Origin: Chrysochromulina tobinii
Lineage: Eukaryota > Haptophyta > Prymnesiales > Chrysochromulinaceae
NCBI GenBank assembly: GCA_001275005.1
Contig: JWZX01002945.1
Coordinates: 1 to 23,852, forward strand
Reading direction: 5' to 3'
DNA: 23,852 bases
The number at the start of each line of letters is the position of its first letter. The first letter of the stretch is position 1. A program made the translations under genes and the position numbers. The notes under the pieces were generated by a model. That model worked only from the letters and a program-made list of their open reading frames with translations. It had not been told where the DNA came from and did not search any database. Positions 9,784 through 20,572 of this stretch are shown piece after piece.

Positions 9784-10002
9784 TCAAGGCGGCCCGAAGT
9801 CGTAGATGTCTTGGATCATGAGCAACGCACAGTACTCGGCGCTCTTTGTCTTGCCCGACGTGTCGACGGACCGCCAGTACGTGCCACCGTCGTTGGCGGA
9901 GATGAAGGCTGAGTTGATGAGCGGCAGGTTGTCGCAGCTCTCCCACCCGTCCGAGACGTAGCACGACCCGAACTTGGACTTCAGCGTGCCATCCAGGATG
10001 CT
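9784..10002 (-). pseudogene. hAT transposase fragment, DUF659-like region
   Basis: The minus strand encodes a peptide with FGSCYVSDGWESCDNLPLIN and, after a short gap, WRSVDTSGKTKSAEYCALL. These match the SDGW, PLIN and SVD-(A/T)-SG-x-K-x-AEY landmarks of the DUF659 region in hAT-type transposases. It has no start or end of its own and is cut at both sides. Confidence 0.8.
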
Positions 10003-10204
10003 GCGGCGCTTCGACTCGAGCGCACCGGCCATTGGCAAGGTCTACTCCAGCTGGTTTGAGCTCGGCGAGCACCTTGGCTCTGCCGCGTCGCCGTACCAGG
10101 CCAAGTGCCTTGAGAAGCACGAGCTCCTCCAACCATGGCCGGAGGACGAGCCGCTGCAGCTCCAGCTGGACCAGGACGGCGAGCCGCTCATGTTGCTGAT
10201 GTAA
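9996..10204 (+). pseudogene. hAT transposase fragment downstream of DUF659
   Basis: The plus strand encodes LRRFDSSAPAIGKVYSSWFE followed by LGEHLG, then a stop at 10204. The L-R-x-F-D-S-x-x-P-x-(I/M)-GKVY pattern is typical of hAT transposases just after DUF659. Its orientation is opposite to the neighbouring DUF659 piece, so the interior was rearranged. Confidence 0.65.
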
Positions 10205-10473
10205 CGGTAATACACCATAGGCTGGCCAGCCGAGCTGTATTATGTATTATACGTATTATTATATTTTTATATATTATGTATTATGTATTGTCATACCCTG
10301 CGTGGGAAAATGTTTCCTTTTGGTGCGAAACTTGCAAACTGTACTTTACCGGTACCGGCACGGTGTTGCGCTGGCGTTCGTACCCGTAGTTGCAGTTCCG
10401 TCCTCTGGTGCCGGGTCGGTAGAGAACTGTAACAGTAAACAGCCTGCAAGAGCACCGCATCTACGTAAGCTTG

Positions 10474-12273
10474 ATGCAGAGCGCGAAGGCGTCTCAAGCG
10501 GAATATGAGAAGACTCTCCGAGAGCAGGAGCTCGAGAAGCGTAGAAAATCGAAGCAGAGGCACAGCTTACAATTCTCGTTGCAGAAGGAGTCTTTGCGCT
10601 TCGCCGAACAGGACAAGGACAACAATCTTGCGCTGGACTTTGAAGAATTTCTGGCGATGATGCCTGCCAAGATGCGCGAGATGCACACGCCAGAACAACT
10701 ACGGATATTCTTCAATGCAGCGGACTTGGACGGTGATGGCACCGTTTCGATGAGTGAATTCTTCCGCTGGTCGCTTACGAAGTCGGAGTTGCTGATCGGC
10801 CAGGAATCGCTCTTGACGGCCTTCGAGTTCTACGACAAGAACAAGACGGGCACGCTCGACGCGCGAGAGTTCGAACCTCTGGCTCGTGAGATGGGATTCG
10901 GGCCGGTGGCAGACCAGGTCTTCATGGGCCTCGACGCCAACAACTCGGGAAGAATCTCGTATCGCGAGCTCATCGCAAGCTTGAAGACCTCCATGCCTAA
11001 GAACAAGGAAGCTACCCAGCTCATGTTGTCACTGATCCACACTTACGACCACGAGGCGAAAGATGAAGCCGCCAGGGCCTTGGATACGTCGGGATGGGTC
11101 ATCAAGGGGACAGACTTTCAGACGGTGCGCAACGAATTGCAGAACATGCTGGCCAAACAAGACGCGCACGTGGTGGATCTGATAAAAATCTTTGACGTGG
11201 ATGCCGACTCGAATCTCGAGATCGATGACATGGAGTTCATGGCTGCGATGCGTAATAAGCTCGGGTACCGTGGGCCGGCGCACGTGCTGGCCCACGTATT
11301 TGCCTCACTTGACCTCGACCACTCTGGAAAGATTGGGTTTGATGAGCTCTTCGAGTTCGTGCGCGGCAAGCGCCATTCCTTGGACAAGCGCGTGGCACGG
11401 GTGCGGGCTATGCAAATGGAACCTCCGCCGGGGATCAATTCGCTCAGTCACATCGTGTGGAATGTTCCGACGCTCCGATACCTCATGCAGCAGATGCTCA
11501 CGAACTCCAATGTCACGATGGCCGAGCTGATGAGAGCGTGGGACATCAGTCGCGACGGCACACTCACTTTGCGCGAGTTCCTGTCGAGTTTGCAAGCGTT
11601 CTTCAAGAAGGGCGATGCACGAGTTTGGACCCTAGAGGTCGAAGCAGTGGCGCTCGAAGCCTTTTGCGAGATCGACAACAAGAGGCAGATTGGCACCCAA
11701 GGAGCGATCGACATCGAGGAGCTGGCTGCATGGCTGGAGATTCCCACGGACGCGACCGTGGTCAAGAAGAAGTCTCGCCGTCTGCTTCGGATTGATAGAG
11801 TCGAGTTACCAGAAGTCCCGCAACCAACCACTAGTAGACGTCTTCGGATGCCCTCGGAGTCACCGGTGGTCGCAGAATCGATTGAAGCCTTTCTGGAGCG
11901 TGTGGAAAAGGCGAGGCAAAGGATACAGCAGCGCATGCTGCCCCGCGAGACGGCGGTAAACGGACTGCCCTCACTGCAGCGCTGGGAGGTGCCCAAGCCA
12001 CTCGAGCTACCACCACTGGCTACCTGCCGCGTTGTCTATGGACCGCCTACGACCGAGGTCTCGCCGCGCTTTGCTCCGCCAGAGCTACCAAAGCGCGTGC
12101 CCGTGCGCCCAACGACGCACCAGCTCTCGGTGACCCGCTCGCCGCGGAAGGGCGGGAGCCCACGGAAGAGCCCACGGAAGAGCCGGAGACATGACCCGAG
12201 TAATGGATCTGATGCCGGATTCGGACCACAGGGATTTCAGCCGGTCGTGCCGGTCCGGACTGTCTACATTTAA
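10474..12273 (+). CDS. Multi-EF-hand calcium-binding protein, 599 aa
   Basis: Single exon; I use the ATG at 10474. After a charged N-terminal helix there are seven EF-hand loops at about residues 47-58, 84-95, 121-132, 154-165, 241-252, 280-291 and 357-368, with a degenerate eighth near 400. Most keep Asp at loop position 1, Gly at 6 and Glu at 12; the first lacks the Gly, and the fifth has Ser at 6 and Asp at 12. Beyond 430 the chain is Pro-rich and basic and ends with S-P-R-K repeats plus a short tail. No kinase, membrane or signal sequence. The family binds Ca2+ to sense or buffer it. Partner and location are unknown; SPRK units could be kinase sites or DNA/microtubule contacts. The hAT element lies in its upstream region. 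Confidence 0.9.
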   Translation: MQSAKASQAEYEKTLREQELEKRRKSKQRHSLQFSLQKESLRFAEQDKDNNLALDFEEFLAMMPAKMREMHTPEQLRIFFNAADLDGDGTVSMSEFFRWSLTKSELLIGQESLLTAFEFYDKNKTGTLDAREFEPLAREMGFGPVADQVFMGLDANNSGRISYRELIASLKTSMPKNKEATQLMLSLIHTYDHEAKDEAARALDTSGWVIKGTDFQTVRNELQNMLAKQDAHVVDLIKIFDVDADSNLEIDDMEFMAAMRNKLGYRGPAHVLAHVFASLDLDHSGKIGFDELFEFVRGKRHSLDKRVARVRAMQMEPPPGINSLSHIVWNVPTLRYLMQQMLTNSNVTMAELMRAWDISRDGTLTLREFLSSLQAFFKKGDARVWTLEVEAVALEAFCEIDNKRQIGTQGAIDIEELAAWLEIPTDATVVKKKSRRLLRIDRVELPEVPQPTTSRRLRMPSESPVVAESIEAFLERVEKARQRIQQRMLPRETAVNGLPSLQRWEVPKPLELPPLATCRVVYGPPTTEVSPRFAPPELPKRVPVRPTTHQLSVTRSPRKGGSPRKSPRKSRRHDPSNGSDAGFGPQGFQPVVPVRTVYI

Positions 12274-12664
12274 CAGATAACACCATAAGTGCGGATAAAT
12301 GATCCCAGATGGGTTTGGGGTGGGAATTCCTCTGGACTTTGCGCACCATCGATAGCGTCGTCGTCCGGTGCGTAGCAAACCACGGCTCCTGTGCATTGCT
12401 CCTGTGCTTGCGCCGACGACGGAAAGGGGAAACGACGGTTCGCGAAAGGGGTCCGGAGAGCATGGGAGAGTTTGCGCGTTGTGTTGAACAGCTTCAGCAG
12501 CACCACGGCCTGTGTATGGCACGCTGTGTCGGCCACGCCTCCGTCCATGAGATAGCAGCCCCCGTGCTTGGGGGTCCGGAGACCGCGCGCGCGTTGTGTT
12601 GAGCAGCTCGAGAGAACACGTCACGCGAATCGCTGGCCTCATCCCACGCCGACGGCCCAATAGG
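12274..12664. other. Spacer with a direct repeat
   Basis: 391 bp between the EF-hand and GFAT genes, no coding region supported. Two diverged copies of a block, 12448-12493 and 12571-12608, share GGGGTCCGGAGA and, after a variable middle, GCGCGTTGTGTTGA plus CAGCT. The second copy lies about 60 bp upstream of the GFAT start and may belong to its 5' UTR or promoter. Confidence 0.6.
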
Positions 12665-15432
<2,768 letters not shown>

Positions 15433-15435
15433 GCC

Positions 15436-15490
15436 TCTGCTTGCAATCATGGGCAAGATCCACGCAAAGTCGGTCACCGTCGTGTGAGCC
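15436..15490 (+). pseudogene. Decayed copy of the GFAT last exon
   Basis: 15464-15490 matches 15409-15435 (end of the GFAT coding region and its stop) at 25 of 27 bases, offset 55 bp. The stretch before it (CTCTGCTTGCAATCATG) resembles the exon 7/8 joint CGTTGCTCGCAGTCATA. Read in frame it would end AKSVTVV and stop. It is a shortened tandem copy of the terminal exon, probably untranslated 3' UTR sequence. Confidence 0.75.
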
Positions 15491-16046
15491 CATGGTGAGC
15501 TCTAGGCCGACGCACGGCGGGGGGCGGCGGGGACGTCGAGGTGGCGGGAGATGCAGATGGACTATCATTTTTTGGCTTCGCACTTGCCGGCCGGGCGGCG
15601 TTTTGCATGATCGTGATGGCAGCGCAAATGTGGACCACGGGGGTGTATTGAGGCGAGACGAATACCGATGACGATGCTAATCTACCCAGCAGCCAGCGCA
15701 GCGCACGGCACCCAGCCAGGGCCACGCCAGACCGGACCGCGGACGGGTTTTTTTCGCGTCTCGATACGAAATCGATACGAACCGAACTGTCGTAGTCGAG
15801 AGTAAGTCGAGAGTCTGGTTGGCGTTGGCCGGGCGCCCGGGCGCGGTACCGCTACCACAACGTTCGCCTGGCGTGGCTCACGGCGTCGCCGCTACACCCG
15901 GGAAACCGCGGGCGACTCGCGCGGCGCAACCGCAAGCGTCTGATGCGGGGATGGTCGAGCAGGTGATTTTCATGCTCATGGTGATTCTATGCATTAAAAA
16001 TTAAGGATTCTATTCCAAATCAGAATAGATGGAATAGAATCCTGCA
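15491..16046. other. Spacer between GFAT and the PDZ gene
   Basis: No confident gene. A short plus-strand frame at 15499-15651 ends in a hydrophobic segment (FFGFALAGRAAFCMIVMAA) but lacks an early ATG. Other contents are a repeated TCGATACGAA pair near 15755-15780, GC-rich palindromes near 15828-15842 and the hairpin at 16005-16042. Confidence 0.5.
16005..16042. repeat. Perfect 12-bp hairpin at the 3' end of the PDZ gene
   Basis: GGATTCTATTCC at 16005-16016 pairs exactly with GGAATAGAATCC at 16031-16042 across a 14-nt loop. It starts 4 bp after the TAG of the minus-strand gene and is AT-rich in a GC-rich setting, so it may act in 3'-end formation or be a small mobile relic. Confidence 0.8.
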
Positions 16047-17570
16047 CTAGTGATCTTTCTTTGCCGCACGCTCGCCTTCGCGCTCGCCGGCCTTGGGTGC
16101 CTTCTCCTCAGTCTCCACAAAGCGGCGCACGCGCATCGTGATCACGGCGTCTTTCTCCTTGGGGAGGAGACTGCCAAACGAGGCAAGGTGCACGCTCTTG
16201 CCGTCCACCTCGTTCACCACGTCGCCGACCTTGAGACCTGCGATGGCGCCGGCGCCTCCCGCATGCACTGCCGTGATCTGATTGTCGTCCGAGAGGGCGA
16301 TGCCGAGGCTGCCACCGATGCGCTGCAGCTTGACACTCACGCTCGTCGACTTCCTCTTCGGCGCACCAGCACGAACCACGTCGTCATCGTCATCGTCGTC
16401 GTCGGCGGCGTCGTCGTCAACCACGCGGGTGCGCTTCCTCGCGCCATTGCCACCGCCGGCAGCGGCGCTTGGACTGGCGACGCTGCCGCCGCCTCGCTTG
16501 GGCTTGATGAGCTCAAAATGCCTCGCGACGTCGACGCGCGAACGGAAAGTCAGTTGGCCAGCTGGCGCGCACCAGACCTGCACGGTAACCATGCCGCCCG
16601 TGTGCGCGTCCGCACACTTCTCCATGCCGAGCGTAAACCCGTCGACGAGGCTCGCATTCCCGCCGCAGTCCGTGACGTATTTCACCAGCTCGGCGAACAT
16701 CTTGGCGCGCTCATTCTCCTCCCGGCGCTTCTGTGCCTCGCGCTTGGCGAGCTCGGCGAACATCTTGGAGTGCTCGCTCTCCTCCCGCCGCTTCTGTGCC
16801 TCGAGCGTCTTCAAGAGCAACTCGAGCCACTTGGTCACCGCCTCCTTGATTTTCCTGTTCTCCTCCTCCTCCTTCTTGAGGCGCCTCGCCTCGCGGGCCG
16901 CCGCAGCCGCCGACGCGGCCGCCGCTGCGGCCGCCGCGGCGGCCGTCGCCAGCTCCGCCTCGCTCGGCTGCTTGGGCGGCGGCTGCTTGGGCGGCGGCGG
17001 CTTGGGCGGCGGCGGCTTGGCCGTCAACGGCTTTGTCAGCTTGGGCGGCGGAGCCATCTCGCATGCGAGCATGCCCGGCGCGCTCCGCTTGCCCATCGTG
17101 TTGCCCATGCCGAGCCCGCCGTGGCGGTGCGGGTCGTAGCTGCTGCGGCCGCCACCCACGAACATGCCGGCCGAGCCCAGGGCTTCCATCATGCGCTCAT
17201 CCACGTCGGGCTCTTCCGGCGGCGATGGCGCCTCATGGTGCCTGTCCTCCCAGTCGTCGTCGTCGTCGTCATCGTCTGGCAGGGCGGCCGCCGCTGGAGC
17301 AGCGCAAGGCGGGAGCAGCGCAAGGCGGTGGTGGCAAGCACCAATCGAGACGGCGACCTCCTTGTCGAGGTCGGCGACGGATAGCACGACGGCGATGTCG
17401 GAGCTGCTGCTGCCGCTCGGCCCACCGCAGTCAGGAATGTCGTCGACCTGGTGCTTGCCACCGATGCGCACGCTCTTGCTGTCTTGGCGGCCGAGGCCAA
17501 TGGCCACGAGTCGCGTCGGTCGCTGTCGCGAGAGCGGCGGCTCCGCCTCTTCACATTTCAAGGCTGACAT
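16047..17570 (-). CDS. Low-complexity protein with coiled coil and C-terminal PDZ domain, 507 aa
   Basis: Single exon from the ATG at 17570 to TAG at 16047. In order: an acidic run near 99-106, a Pro/Lys-rich linker (about 174-202) and a poly-Ala tract. A charged coiled coil at about 225-300 contains an exact-length 21-residue tandem repeat (257-277 and 278-298). At 327-356, V-x-V-W-C-A-P-A-G followed by TFRSRVDVARHF resembles the core of a methyl-CpG-binding domain. A second acidic run follows between basic patches (ARKRTR, PKRKS), then a PDZ-like domain at about 411-483 (GGSLGIAL, AGLKVGDVVNEVDG). The basic patches suggest a nuclear protein. The PDZ call is fair, the MBD resemblance weak. 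Acidic runs come from GTC/GTCATC triplet repeats. Confidence 0.78.
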   Translation of the reverse strand: MSALKCEEAEPPLSRQRPTRLVAIGLGRQDSKSVRIGGKHQVDDIPDCGGPSGSSSSDIAVVLSVADLDKEVAVSIGACHHRLALLPPCAAPAAAALPDDDDDDDDWEDRHHEAPSPPEEPDVDERMMEALGSAGMFVGGGRSSYDPHRHGGLGMGNTMGKRSAPGMLACEMAPPPKLTKPLTAKPPPPKPPPPKQPPPKQPSEAELATAAAAAAAAAASAAAAAREARRLKKEEEENRKIKEAVTKWLELLLKTLEAQKRREESEHSKMFAELAKREAQKRREENERAKMFAELVKYVTDCGGNASLVDGFTLGMEKCADAHTGGMVTVQVWCAPAGQLTFRSRVDVARHFELIKPKRGGGSVASPSAAAGGGNGARKRTRVVDDDAADDDDDDDDVVRAGAPKRKSTSVSVKLQRIGGSLGIALSDDNQITAVHAGGAGAIAGLKVGDVVNEVDGKSVHLASFGSLLPKEKDAVITMRVRRFVETEEKAPKAGEREGERAAKKDH

Positions 17571-17690
17571 GATTTCCGCGCCAAAGTGAGAACTCGCCGT
17601 AACGTTGGGGGGACTTCCCTGAAGTGCTTTGCGTTAGTTCACAACGTTGCATGCGAATTCACAGTGCGGCGACCTGTCCGTCGCCGCCAA
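17571..17690. promoter_or_regulatory. Short divergent promoter region
   Basis: Only 120 bp separate the start codons of the minus-strand PDZ gene (17570) and the plus-strand LRR gene (17691), so both must share regulatory DNA or have very short 5' UTRs. I see no clear TATA box. Confidence 0.55.
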
Positions 17691-19028
17691 ATGCGCTGGC
17701 TGCTGCGCCTGATCCTCGCGAGCACGCTCGTCGCGCGCCTCGCCGACGCCTCGTGCCGCGGCCTGGACCGCACGGCGCTCATCCGGCTGTACGAGGCGAC
17801 GGACGGTGCCAACTGGGCCAACAACCTGAACTGGAACATCACGACGGGCACCCCCTTTGAGAACCGCGCCAACGATCCGTGCGATATCAACAAGCGCTGG
17901 TACGGCGTCGGCTGCATCGACCCTTGCGAGCGCTATCTCGACGACATAATTGGCGACCCGAACGACCCGGAGATGGAGTACCTCATCCGCATCCGTGGGC
18001 TTGGGCAGGGCTGCTTCGCGGGGCGCATCACGTCGCTCAACCTGCGGCGCAACAACCTGCGCGGCAACTTCTCGATCTCCGAGCTAGGCGACCTGGCCAA
18101 CTTGTCGTTCGTCGACCTTTCGTTCAACTCGCTCGCCGGCACGGTGCCAACGGAGATCGGGCGGTGGAACAATCTGCAGTACCTGAGTCTGCAGCACAAC
18201 TCGCTCAAGGGCTTCGTGCCCTCCGAGCTGGGCACCATCAACAGCTTGGGGCCACCCGGCTCGACGGGCTGCGGCATCGACGACCCGTGCCCTGAGGGCG
18301 TGCAGATGAAGCTGACGGAGCTGTCGCTGCAGTACAACTCCTTCTCTGGCTCGATCCCGAGCGAGCTCGGGGAGTTGACGCACCTGCGCGTGCTCGACCT
18401 GACGGCGAACAACCTGACGGGCTCGGTCCCCTCCGAGCTCGGCCGGCTCACGGACCTTCAGGTCCTCTATCTGCGCGAGAACCGACTCGTAGGTTCACTG
18501 CCTCCCGGGCTCCTGTACAATCTGACCGAGCTGCGCTACTTGATGCTGCAGACGAACCAGCTGACGGGCGCGGTGCCCACCGATGTGGGCCGCCTCAAGA
18601 AGCTCGCCGACCTCTTCATGTATGAGAACCGGCTGGACGAGCCCTTGCCTGACGAGATCGGCGACATGACGGTGCTGCAGGAACTGCGGCTTCAGGACAA
18701 TCTGATCCCGGGCACCATCCCGGCGTCGATAGGCAACCTGACGCGGCTGCGCTACCTCGACCTGTACAACAACCGCATGATTGGCGACGTGCCCTCGACG
18801 ATCCAGTACCTGATCAACCTGCAGGAGCTCTACCTCCAGAATGAACACCTGACTCCGGTGCGGCAGCGCTACTGCCGCACTCGCATCCCTAACGTTGGCA
18901 AGTACTCGTGGCGCATCATGCGCGAGGAGTACCGCCAGATGACCGCCGTCGTGTGCGACAACATGCACGACGTCGAATTCACCTTCAACAGCTTGCAGCA
19001 CAGCTCAAGCTACGACGCGATCTCGTGA
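17691..19028 (+). CDS. Secreted leucine-rich-repeat protein, 445 aa
   Basis: The frame is open from 17586, but the first ATG is at 17691 and begins a clear signal peptide (MRWLLRLILASTLVARLADA, then S/C). Next comes an LRR N-cap of plant-receptor style: ALIRLYEATDGANWANNLNW and a later WYGVGC. About eight to nine plant-type LRRs follow, with units such as L-x-x-L-S-L-Q-Y-N-S-F-S-G-S-I-P-S-E-L-G. The C-terminal part is Cys-poor and ends without a membrane anchor or kinase, so the product is probably secreted or enters the endomembrane system. The role is likely ligand or protein binding; no specific partner can be named. Insertions with Cys pairs occur between repeats (about residues 75-110 and 190-205). 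Confidence 0.88.
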   Translation: MRWLLRLILASTLVARLADASCRGLDRTALIRLYEATDGANWANNLNWNITTGTPFENRANDPCDINKRWYGVGCIDPCERYLDDIIGDPNDPEMEYLIRIRGLGQGCFAGRITSLNLRRNNLRGNFSISELGDLANLSFVDLSFNSLAGTVPTEIGRWNNLQYLSLQHNSLKGFVPSELGTINSLGPPGSTGCGIDDPCPEGVQMKLTELSLQYNSFSGSIPSELGELTHLRVLDLTANNLTGSVPSELGRLTDLQVLYLRENRLVGSLPPGLLYNLTELRYLMLQTNQLTGAVPTDVGRLKKLADLFMYENRLDEPLPDEIGDMTVLQELRLQDNLIPGTIPASIGNLTRLRYLDLYNNRMIGDVPSTIQYLINLQELYLQNEHLTPVRQRYCRTRIPNVGKYSWRIMREEYRQMTAVVCDNMHDVEFTFNSLQHSSSYDAIS

Positions 19029-19287
19029 GACGTACAGGTAGAGAGTGCGTGACTGTGCCCAAACCCCAAAGCCAACGAGTAGCGACCACCTACGTGCTGA
19101 AATTACTGTAGACCTTCGACCCCGCAAGCCACAACGCTGTTTTGAGCTCACGGCGAGCTGCTACACATGTGCGCTCAAAAAACGCCCATCGCGACTCGTG
19201 ATTACGTCCGTCATTTATTACCTCAAATTGAGAGGTGGTCGTCCCACGAGCTCGCACGCAGATCCCTTTCTTCACACGATAATCGCC
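19029..19287 (+). promoter_or_regulatory. Upstream region of psbO
   Basis: 259 bp between the LRR stop and the psbO ATG. AT-richer than its surroundings, with a CTCAAATTGAG palindrome near 19222. The start codon context is AATCGCCATG. No element can be assigned with confidence. Confidence 0.3.
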
Positions 19288-20572
19288 ATGCTCGCCTCGT
19301 CGCTCGCCGCTACCGCGTACCTGCAGGCCGCACCCATGTCGTCGCGCGTCGCGGTGGCGCCGCGCGCCGACGTCGTGCGCATGGCTGCCAACGAGCAGCA
19401 ATGGAAGGCCGCTGGCCTCGCTGCTGCGCTCGCGCTCGCTACTGGCATCCAGTCGGCCTCGGCTGGTCCCTTCACCCGCTCCGAGATTGCGTCGCTGACC
19501 TACGACCAGATCAAGGGCACCGGCCTCGCCAACACCTGCCCGCGCGTCGAGTCCGCCACGGCGGAGCCCATCAAGCTGTCGAGCGGCAAGAAGTGTAAGC
19601 CGCCGCCGGACCGAGCGCGCACCGCTTTCCCCCCTCCTCTTTGGGCACGGCGGCCCGCGTCTCGGCCGACATTGCGATGCCCTCGGGCGCGGGACTCCTC
19701 AGGGCCGGGGGGTGATGGACCCGGCCCCATCGCCCCGTACCACTCGGCTCTGGGCCGTGGTCTGGCTCTCGTCCAGGCGGCACGAGGTCGCCAGAGGTGG
19801 CCGCGGGCAACCGGTCTTGGGGCGGCGCCCCACCTCGTGCCGGCCCTCTCCTCGCGTCGACCCGGCCCTCCGCTTCCGCTCTCGCGCTCACTCACCTCGT
19901 TCCCTCTGCCTACCCCTTCTTCGCGTCTGCGCAGACAAGATTGACGAGTTTTGCCTTGAGCCGACGTCCTTCCAGGTGCTCGAGGAGAAGCTGACGAAGA
20001 CCGGCCTCGTCACCGAGCCGGTGAACACCAAGGTGACCACGCGCCAGACGTACGTGCTCACCGGCATCGAGGGTGACCTCGTGCAGGACGGCGGCAAGAT
20101 TGCCTTCATCGAGAAGGACGGCATCGACTATGCGCCGACGACTGTGCAGCTGCCTGGTGGCGAGCGTGTGCCGTTCCTGTTCACGGTCAAGAACCTGGTG
20201 GCCAAGTCAGACGTGTCCACCTCGGAGATCGGTGCCGGCCTCAAGCTCTCGGGCGGCTTCAAGGTGCCGTCGTACCGCACCGGCCTCTTCCTCGACCCCA
20301 AAGGTCGCGGTACCACGACCGGCTACGACCAGGCCATCGCGCTGCCGGCCATGCAGGCGGGCGGCGATGACCAGATGTTCAAGGAGAACAACAAGAAGTT
20401 CGACGTGCTCGACGGCTCGATCGAGCTCAAGGTCACGAGCGTCAACGCGGCGCTCGGCGAGATTGGCGGCGTCTTCGTCCAGAAGCAGCCTTCGGACACC
20501 GACCTCGGCTCCAAGGTCCCCAAGGACCTCCTCCTCAAGGGCTCGTGGTTCGCCACCGTCAACGAGCAGTAG
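19288..20572 (+). CDS. psbO: Photosystem II oxygen-evolving enhancer 1 (PsbO) precursor, 314 aa
   Basis: Exons 19288-19594 and 19935-20572, phase 1 (donor AAGT/GTAAGC, acceptor GCAG/ACAAG), giving K-K-Y-K-I-D-E-F-C-L-E-P-T-S-F across the joint. PsbO binds the lumenal side of photosystem II and stabilises the manganese cluster. Landmarks: LTYDQIKGTGLANTCP, FCLEPTSFQV, GGERVPFLFTVKNLVAKSDV, KGRGTTTGYDQAIALPA, and near the C-terminus GEIGGVFVQKQPSDTDLGSK. Residues 1-59 form the targeting region: a moderately hydrophobic start, a basic hydroxylated stretch, then a lumenal transfer domain (AAGLAAALALATGIQSASA) with likely cleavage before GPFTR, leaving 255 residues, usual for PsbO. No twin-Arg, so Sec-type transfer is expected. 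The two Cys of the conserved disulfide (NTC and EFC) are present. Confidence 0.97.
19595..19934 (+). other. psbO intron
   Basis: 340 bp, GT-AG, the longest intron in the window, GC-rich and without the decamer repeats of the GFAT introns. It ends with a C/T-rich tract before GCGCAG. No gene inside. Confidence 0.9.

Larger units (their letters stand above)
9494..10308. mobile_element. Non-autonomous hAT-family DNA transposon with 8-bp TSD
   Basis: The element proper is 9502-10300 (799 bp). Its ends are perfect 17-bp terminal inverted repeats: CAGGGTATGACAATACA at 9502-9518 and the reverse complement at 10284-10300. It is flanked by a perfect 8-bp duplication, CGTGGGAA at 9494-9501 and 10301-10308. 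CAGGG ends and 8-bp duplications are hallmarks of hAT elements. Both subterminal regions are AT-rich and share TGTATTATACGTATTAT. The interior carries two transposase fragments in opposite orientation, so it cannot encode an intact transposase. It sits about 170 bp upstream of the EF-hand start codon and may affect that promoter. Confidence 0.93.

Noticed and set aside
9584-10132. Long minus-strand frame covering the hAT element
   Set aside because: It is Arg/Leu/Ala-rich without motifs, while a different frame on the same strand matches DUF659; it is a shadow.
16050-17384. Long plus-strand frame opposite the PDZ gene
   Set aside because: Its Leu/Arg/Gly-rich translation is the complement of the acidic, Pro and Ala tracts; the minus frame has the PDZ domain.
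19712-19934. Alternative upstream start for the second psbO exon
   Set aside because: The frame before 19935 is intron-like low complexity; the joint from 19594 to 19935 restores the conserved PsbO sequence.
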